Part shown: one piece after another, positions 5,360 through 8,631 of the stretch | Numbering within the stretch: the stretch's first letter is position 1 | Layout: every line of letters begins with the position of its first letter | Assembly (NCBI GenBank): GCA_011371465.1 | Contig: DRQL01000198.1 | Location: 1 to 8,631, forward strand | Origin: Gammaproteobacteria bacterium | Lineage (GTDB): Bacteria > Pseudomonadota > Gammaproteobacteria > DSM-19610 | Length of the DNA stretch: 8,631 nt | Reading direction: 5' to 3' | Notes under the pieces: model-generated | Databases searched by the model: none | The model's input: only the letters and a program-made list of their open reading frames with translations | Told to the model about the DNA's origin: nothing | Made by a program: the position numbers and the translations under genes

Positions 5360-5755
5360 ATGATCAGACAGAAGGTGATTCATCCGTTGAACGTGGCTGC
5401 AGGTGCCCTGTTTACAGTTTCCCTTGCGAATGCCACTGCGGTGGGTGCCGCTGAAAACCCGTTCAGCATGACGCCGCTGGCCGGTGGTTACCTGGTGGCC
5501 GCAGAGGGCAAGTGTGGTGCGGGCAAAGCCAAAGGCCGTGAAGGCAAGTGTGGCATGGCACGCATGGACGCGGATGGTGACGGCAAGGTCAGCAAGGAGG
5601 AATTCATGCACGGACACGAAGCCATGTTTGAACAAATCGACCGGAACCACGATGGCATGATCGACGCGGACGAGCGCGAGGCCCACATGAAGAAAAAGCG
5701 CGGCTTTATGAAAGACGGAAAATGCGGCGAAGGGAAGTGCGGCGGCCCGCGGTAG
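5360..5755 (+). CDS. HvfA/bufferin-like secreted EGKCG protein with two EF-hands
   Basis: A 131-aa exported protein. Residues 1-30 form a signal peptide (basic start, hydrophobic core around NVAAGALFTVSLANATAVGA) with likely cleavage before AENPF. The mature protein has ENPFSMTPLAGGYLVAAEGKCG, a start typical of HvfA-type peptides. All four cysteines (52, 64, 122, 127) lie in E/D-GKCG motifs (49-53, 61-65, 119-123, 124-128). Between motif pairs sit two canonical EF-hand loops: DADGDGKVSKEE (70-81) and DRNHDGMIDADE (94-105), both with acid or Asn ligands at positions 1, 3 and 5 and Glu at 12. Known of the family: EGKCG cysteines are converted by MNIO (DUF692) enzymes into copper-binding heterocycles. 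No MNIO or DUF2063 partner is in this window. ATG 5360 follows AGGAG (5348-5352) at 7 nt. The EF-hand insertion is the odd part; a plain periplasmic calcium-binding protein is the alternative. Confidence 0.8.
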   Translation: MIRQKVIHPLNVAAGALFTVSLANATAVGAAENPFSMTPLAGGYLVAAEGKCGAGKAKGREGKCGMARMDADGDGKVSKEEFMHGHEAMFEQIDRNHDGMIDADEREAHMKKKRGFMKDGKCGEGKCGGPR

Positions 5756-5766
5756 TTTCGCAGCGG

Positions 5767-6372
5767 CTATTCCAGTGCTTTCCGGATCAGCGGCAGCAGT
5801 GGCTCCGGCAGCCGGATCGCGCCTGACAGGGCAAATTCCCGGCCCTGTTCCGTCATCTTGTTCCAGGTCCGGCGGATGATGCGGAGCCATTTCTCCTCGT
5901 CGTAATCCGGGTGGCTGTCGGCAAAGGCCTGCAGGTAGTGTTCGATGAACACCAGCGCGGCAACGTCTTCCAGCGCCTGGGTGTCCGGGTTGTTCTTCAG
6001 ATCTTTCTTTCCGATCGCCAGTTTGACGCGTTGTATGAAGGCGTCGGGATAGCCGGCCTGCGCCAGCAGCCCGGCCGCGGTCCCGGCGTGAAAGTCATAC
6101 AGCTGTGAACGCCACTGGTGGTAGCCCTTGCGGTTCATCGGGTAGGCGTCACGGGGAGACTTCCAGCGCTGGATATGTTGCGCGCGCACGGCCAGCCGGA
6201 CGGCGTCGTCGGCATTCGGCCGGTAACGTTCGAGCATGTCCGACATGCGGCGGGAGTACAGCAGCTCTTTCGGGTATTGTTCGCCGTGGTCGGAAACCAG
6301 GTTCGGGTCTGCGGCGTTCGCAGCGTCGATCAGGGCAACAGCTTTTTCGAAGGCTTGTGGATCAGGTGACAT
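5767..6372 (-). CDS. DUF4202 protein
   Basis: A 201-aa soluble, largely helical protein recalling the DUF4202 family, whose biochemical role I cannot state. Visible landmarks are HIQRWKSPR (66-74) followed by YPMNRKGYHQWR (77-88), then DFHAG (93-97), LKNNPDTQALEDVAALVF (125-142), EHYL and a C-terminal block around WLRIIRRTWNKM. The spaced His/Asp residues on helices are reminiscent of HD-type metal-binding folds, but no formal HD motif is shown. The product begins MSPDPQAFEKAVALIDAAN; the ATG at 6372 has only a modest GGGA upstream. It ends 11 nt from the convergent HvfA-like gene with no terminator between them, so the two transcripts probably overlap. The rhomboid gene lies 91 nt upstream on the same strand and could be co-transcribed. 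Confidence 0.8.
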   Translation of the reverse strand: MSPDPQAFEKAVALIDAANAADPNLVSDHGEQYPKELLYSRRMSDMLERYRPNADDAVRLAVRAQHIQRWKSPRDAYPMNRKGYHQWRSQLYDFHAGTAAGLLAQAGYPDAFIQRVKLAIGKKDLKNNPDTQALEDVAALVFIEHYLQAFADSHPDYDEEKWLRIIRRTWNKMTEQGREFALSGAIRLPEPLLPLIRKALE

Positions 6373-6423
6373 GTGTTTTTCCCGGGAGTGTGAAAGCGTA
6401 CTGTCTGCGTGTGCCCTGGCCGA

Positions 6424-6438
6424 CTTCCGTGGTGGAAG
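6424..6438. other. Short hairpin between the rhomboid and DUF4202 genes
   Basis: CTTCC (6424-6428) and GGAAG (6434-6438) form a 5-bp stem around GTGGT inside the 91-nt gap. It is too short and lacks a U-tract, so I do not call a terminator. It may only be an intercistronic fold. Confidence 0.25.
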
Positions 6439-6463
6439 CCGTCAGCCGTGCTGATTGTCCGGT

Positions 6464-7129
6464 TTACCCCGCTTCATTGTCAATGTCATCCGGGTCTTCT
6501 TCCTCGCCTTCATCACACTCATTTTCCCAGCTGTAGGTTTTCTGTGCCGGTGCCGGATCACGGTGGCGGAGCAGGAAGGCCAGCACCGTGCCGGTGGCAG
6601 CCCCGAAAAAATGTGACTCGAAGGAAATCTCCGGCCGGGTTGGGAAGATACCCCAGATCATGCTGCCGTACAGGAAGAAGACAATCATGGTGAGCGTAAT
6701 GGCCCGCCGGTCCCGGCGCAGGATACCGATGACCAGCAGGAAAAACAGCACGCCGAAGGTCAGGCCGCTGGCGCCGATGTGATACGCCGGGCGTGCGAAC
6801 AGCCAGACTCCCAGGCCGGAAGCGAGATACACGGTGGTGATGACGATTTTTGCCGACCTGGGGTAACCGTAGAGCAACGCCGTACCCAGGATGAGGATGG
6901 GCGGGGTATTGGCGAACAGGTGGGACCAGGAGCCGTGGATCAGTGGCCCGACCAGGATGCCGACGAGACTACCGGGCTGCAGCGGGAAGACGCCATAGCG
7001 CGCCAGGTCCAGATGAAACAGGACCTCCACGCCCCGGATAATCCACAGCAGTATAGTGAAGGCCATCGTCAGGCGAAAAGCGTGCCGCCAGCGGGCGCGG
7101 TCCTCTGCGGGGTTGGTGTCCGGGTACAT
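6464..7129 (-). CDS. Rhomboid-family intramembrane serine protease
   Basis: A 221-aa protein with about six membrane helices that fits the rhomboid fold. These enzymes cut transmembrane segments of other membrane proteins within the bilayer. The pieces are in order: HGSWSHLFANT (65-75), with His70 and Asn74 of the oxyanion region; HIGASGLTFG (117-126), with the nucleophile Ser121 in G-x-S-G; and ESHFFGAATG (171-180), with the catalytic His173 in H-x-x-G-A-x-x-G. Both dyad residues are present, so it should be active. The N terminus is polar and short. The C terminus (199-220) is strikingly acidic, with about a dozen Asp/Glu. ATG 7129 has a poor ribosome binding site (ACGGGT directly upstream). 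The gene is divergent from ypfJ across 74 nt. Confidence 0.9.
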   Translation of the reverse strand: MYPDTNPAEDRARWRHAFRLTMAFTILLWIIRGVEVLFHLDLARYGVFPLQPGSLVGILVGPLIHGSWSHLFANTPPILILGTALLYGYPRSAKIVITTVYLASGLGVWLFARPAYHIGASGLTFGVLFFLLVIGILRRDRRAITLTMIVFFLYGSMIWGIFPTRPEISFESHFFGAATGTVLAFLLRHRDPAPAQKTYSWENECDEGEEEDPDDIDNEAG

Positions 7130-7135
7130 ACCCGT

Positions 7136-7177
7136 CTAATATTAGCTGCCTGGTACGGCAATGAACATGTGTGTTCA
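7136..7177. promoter_or_regulatory. Divergent spacer with palindrome and inverted-repeat operator candidate
   Basis: The 74-nt gap between the rhomboid and ypfJ genes holds CTAATATTAG (7136-7145, perfect palindrome, TAATAT on both strands as possible -10). It also holds TGAACA-TGTG-TGTTCA (7162-7177), a perfect 6-bp inverted repeat with a 4-nt spacer. The second is a plausible dimeric-regulator site just upstream of ypfJ (start 7204); the regulator is unknown. Confidence 0.4.
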
Positions 7178-7203
7178 CACGACTCGATCACAGGGTAACG
7201 ACT

Positions 7204-8133
7204 ATGCGTTGGAAAGGCCGGCGAACCAGCCGTAACATCGAGGACCGGCGCGGCGCCTCTTCCGGGGCTTTTGCCGGGATGGGCGGTGCCGGCCGTGGTG
7301 GGCTGCTCCGCCTGCTGCCCCTGCTGCTGCGCTTCCTCGGTGTCAAGGGCACGATTGTGGTGGTGCTGGGGCTGGTTGCCTACAGTTTTTACACCGGTGG
7401 CGATCTGCCCGGGCTGTCCGGTGTGTCGACCGGGACGGTCCCGGCGGGTGGCGGCAGCGCAGCAACCGGAACCGCTGTACAGGAGAGCGCCCGGGAACAG
7501 GAAACGTCGCGCTTTGTTGCTGTCGTGCTGGCGGACACCGAGGAAGCCTGGCAGAGTCTGTTTGCCGCGCAGGGAAAGCGTTACCAGGAGCCGAAGCTGG
7601 TGCTGTACCGGAACGCGGTGCGTTCCGGCTGCGGCATGGGGCAGGCCGCGATGGGGCCCTTCTACTGCCCGGCAGACCGCAAAGTCTACCTGGACCTGGG
7701 TTTCTTTGATGAACTGCGCGAACGCCACGGTGCACCGGGTGATTTTGCCCAGGCGTACGTGATCGCGCATGAAATCGGTCACCACGTGCAGACCCTGCTG
7801 GGTATTTCCGCGCGGGTTCAGAAACAGCAACGGGGCCTGGGCAAGGTGGAAGCCAACCGGTTGTCGGTGCAGCAGGAACTGCAGGCGGACTGTTTCGCGG
7901 GGATCTGGGCCAACAATGCCGACCGTTCCCGGCAGTTGCTGGAGGCGGGGGATATCGAGGAAGGGCTGACTGCGGCCAGCGCCATCGGCGACGACCGTCT
8001 GCAGCGGGAGGCCGGCGGGTATGTCCGCCCGGAGACCTTTACCCACGGTAGTTCCGCGCAGCGGGTACGCTGGTTCAGAACCGGGCTGGAAAAAGGTTCA
8101 CTGGAAGCCTGCGATACCTTTGCCGCGCAGTAA
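7204..8133 (+). CDS. ypfJ: YpfJ-type membrane-anchored neutral zinc metallopeptidase
   Basis: A 309-aa protein of the putative neutral zinc metallopeptidase (YpfJ) family. It begins with the family's N terminus MRWKGRRTSRNIEDRRG. A Gly-rich linker and one membrane helix (about 48-63, VKGTIVVVLGLVAYSF) follow, then a Gly/Ala/Ser spacer (64-90) and a catalytic domain likely in the periplasm. The zinc site is HEIGHH (189-194: His189, Glu190, His193), with QQELQADCFAG (223-233) supplying a likely third ligand, Glu225. The region CGMGQAAMGPFYCPADRKVYLDL (143-165) and HGSSAQRVRWF (281-291) are also typical of the family. Its substrate is unknown. ATG 7204 is preceded by AGGG at about 9 nt; the frame is open to GTG 7171 but that would add a polar stretch through the operator. 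Divergent from the rhomboid gene, which may point to joint membrane-protein quality control (inference). Confidence 0.93.
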   Translation: MRWKGRRTSRNIEDRRGASSGAFAGMGGAGRGGLLRLLPLLLRFLGVKGTIVVVLGLVAYSFYTGGDLPGLSGVSTGTVPAGGGSAATGTAVQESAREQETSRFVAVVLADTEEAWQSLFAAQGKRYQEPKLVLYRNAVRSGCGMGQAAMGPFYCPADRKVYLDLGFFDELRERHGAPGDFAQAYVIAHEIGHHVQTLLGISARVQKQQRGLGKVEANRLSVQQELQADCFAGIWANNADRSRQLLEAGDIEEGLTAASAIGDDRLQREAGGYVRPETFTHGSSAQRVRWFRTGLEKGSLEACDTFAAQ

Positions 8134-8166
8134 GTCTCACTTTCATCCTCCAGGTCACACGCCTGA

Positions 8167-8198
8167 CCGCCTGTCCCGGGTCGGCAACGACAAGGCGG
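8167..8198 (+). terminator. Bulged hairpin after ypfJ
   Basis: CCGCCTGTC (8167-8175) pairs with GACAAGGCGG (8189-8198): 9 bp with one bulged A and a 13-nt loop, 33 nt past the ypfJ stop. No U-tract follows, so this is at best a Rho-independent-like or mRNA-stabilising hairpin. Confidence 0.3.
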
Positions 8199-8203
8199 GT
8201 ACG

Positions 8204-8238
8204 ATCGAAATCAACCCAGGCGGCGAACATCGCCTGGG
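8204..8238 (-). terminator. Intrinsic-terminator-like hairpin of the lipoprotein gene
   Basis: CCCAGGCG (8215-8222) and CGCCTGGG (8231-8238) form a perfect 8-bp GC-rich stem with an 8-nt loop. On the minus strand the stem is followed by TTGATTTCGAT, an interrupted T-run. The stop codon of the small lipoprotein gene lies directly after the stem, so it would terminate that gene at once. Confidence 0.5.
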
Positions 8239-8387
8239 CGCGGAGTACCGGGTGCAGCCGTTGTAGGTGCCCCTGTTTCCAGGCAGAGCGGGATGCCAAC
8301 CGGTCCCGGGGCATCCGGTAATGCGCAGCAGGCCGCCAGCACGGATAGTGCAGCAAGCACCAAAACGAGTTTAAGGATTTTTGACAT
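8211..8387 (-). CDS. Small putative lipoprotein
   Basis: A 58-aa product starting MSKILKLVLVLAALSVLAAC. Lysines are followed by a hydrophobic core and the lipobox L-A-A-C, so Cys20 would be lipidated after signal peptidase II cleavage. The remaining 38 residues are Pro/Gly/Ala-rich (ALPDAPGPVGIPLCLETGA, then TTAAPGTPRPGD) with no recognisable domain. ATG 8387 was chosen because the frame's upstream extension (to 8459) is not signal-like; AGGG lies 8 nt before it. Coding potential downstream of the signal peptide is weak, and a frameshifted or decayed lipoprotein is possible. An entericidin-type small lipoprotein is a looser alternative. It is divergent from the ORF at 8495. Confidence 0.5.
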   Translation of the reverse strand: MSKILKLVLVLAALSVLAACCALPDAPGPVGIPLCLETGAPTTAAPGTPRPGDVRRLG

Positions 8388-8494
8388 TTCCTGCGCCCTG
8401 TATATCACAGACCAATCCTCTCTGGCATGAGTCCGAGTACTTGTACCGCTCCGATTCACCTGTATGGGCCGAGTGACACTTCAGGAGTTCCGTC
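8388..8494. other. Divergent spacer before the terminal Cys-rich ORF
   Basis: This 107-nt spacer is less GC-rich than the rest of the window. It holds the left arm (8423-8435) of a 13-bp inverted repeat and a GTAC-TT-GTAC repeat (8437-8446). No -35/-10 pair is clear on either strand. Confidence 0.4.
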
Positions 8495-8574
8495 ATGCGG
8501 ATCTGCACACCATGTCAGCAACCGCCCGGTATGGCTCAGAAAATATGGGTCCAATGTTCGCCGGACTCATGCCA
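8423..8574. repeat. Perfect 13-bp inverted repeat, arms 126 nt apart
   Basis: TGGCATGAGTCCG (8423-8435) is the exact reverse complement of CGGACTCATGCCA (8562-8574). The pairing stops at both ends (C8422/C8575 and A8436/C8561 do not pair). The enclosed segment contains the start codon and ribosome binding site of the partial ORF at 8495. It could be a long-range mRNA fold that masks the start, the ends of a small mobile element, or part of a recombination site. Confidence 0.6.
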
Positions 8575-8631
8575 CAGAAGATTCCTGTTCAGCAAGGCTG
8601 TAGCAAGGCTGATGCCAATGTGGAGGGAGAA
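8495..8631 (+). CDS. Cys-rich ORF, 5' part only (runs off the window)
   Basis: ATG 8495 is preceded by a strong AGGAG (8483-8487) at 7-nt spacing, and the frame stays open for 45 codons to the last base. The visible product begins MRICTPCQQPPGMAQK and continues through QCSPDSCHRRF. It has Cys4/Cys7 (C-x2-C) and Cys21/Cys26 (C-x4-C), which could form a zinc-binding knuckle pair, followed by a basic segment with Met/Leu. I do not recognise it. The short visible length and lower GC make this tentative, but the ribosome binding site and the paired cysteines favour a real gene. Confidence 0.5.
   Translation, partial: MRICTPCQQPPGMAQKIWVQCSPDSCHRRFLFSKAVARLMPMWRE
8591..8611 (+). repeat. 10-bp direct repeat
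   Basis: AGCAAGGCTG occurs at 8591-8600 and again at 8602-8611, separated by a single T. The 11-bp period is out of frame with codons, so the two copies encode different residues in the partial ORF. Confidence 0.8.

Noticed and set aside
4802..5890. 362-codon minus-strand ORF
   Set aside because: It runs antisense to the 94-aa gene, the EF-hand gene and part of DUF4202's opposite frame. The composition is erratic (Pro/Ala/Arg), with no ribosome binding site or domain.
7069..8046. 325-codon minus-strand ORF
   Set aside because: Antisense to the well-supported YpfJ metallopeptidase; low-complexity Gln/Pro/Gly-rich translation with no recognisable family.
8136..8266. Extra plus-strand coding segment after ypfJ (frame ending AEYRVQPL)
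   Set aside because: It is the tail of an out-of-frame ORF overlapping ypfJ, with no start or ribosome binding site of its own. It overlaps two hairpins and the lipoprotein terminator.
8398..8410. LexA box (CTGTATATCACAG)
   Set aside because: The LexA consensus needs eight bases between CTGT and ACAG; here there are five.

Overview
The window is GC-rich (about 60% by eye) and densely coded. Its gene types point to a gammaproteobacterium, possibly of the Chromatiales/Ectothiorhodospiraceae kind. This placement is an inference from family resemblance; there is no rRNA or other marker here. I see no tRNA, rRNA, CRISPR array, transposase or phage gene.

Layout, left to right. (1) 1-207: the 3' end of a SulP-type anion transporter (STAS domain). 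(2) 405-3100: a DEAD-box RNA helicase of the DeaD/CsdA type, followed after 11 nt by an Nei (endonuclease VIII) DNA glycosylase. A roughly 200-nt GC-rich leader with strong hairpins precedes the helicase. (3) 3167-3409 (-): a small two-helix membrane protein, divergent from a CBS-pair gene (3645-4079) that overlaps a GNAT acetyltransferase (4079-4576) by one base. The divergent spacer holds an FNR/Anr-type box, an AT-only palindrome with a good -10, and a roughly 73-nt block that folds on paper into a three-way junction. (4) 4607-4789 (-): a small DUF3096-like membrane protein. (5) 5005-5755 (+): a 94-aa cysteine-containing protein of unknown function behind a second FNR/Anr-type box, then a secreted protein with two EF-hands and four E/D-GKCG motifs. 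The latter resembles the HvfA/bufferin family of precursor peptides, whose cysteines are modified by DUF692-type (MNIO) enzymes for copper handling. No such enzyme is in the window. (6) 5767-7129 (-): a DUF4202 protein and a rhomboid intramembrane protease. (7) 7204-8133 (+): a YpfJ-type membrane-anchored zinc metallopeptidase. (8) 8134-8631: a small lipoprotein gene (-), and the 5' end of a Cys-rich ORF (+) that runs off the window and is framed by a perfect 13-bp inverted repeat.

Working together: deaD-nei looks like a two-gene transcription unit, and CBS-GNAT is translationally coupled. The two FNR-like boxes (12 of 14 bases identical) suggest that the small membrane protein, the CBS-GNAT pair and the 94-aa protein (perhaps with the HvfA-like gene) respond to one oxygen/redox regulator. 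The strongest candidate for something unusual is the EF-hand/GKCG protein. The structured leader at 3531-3603 comes next.
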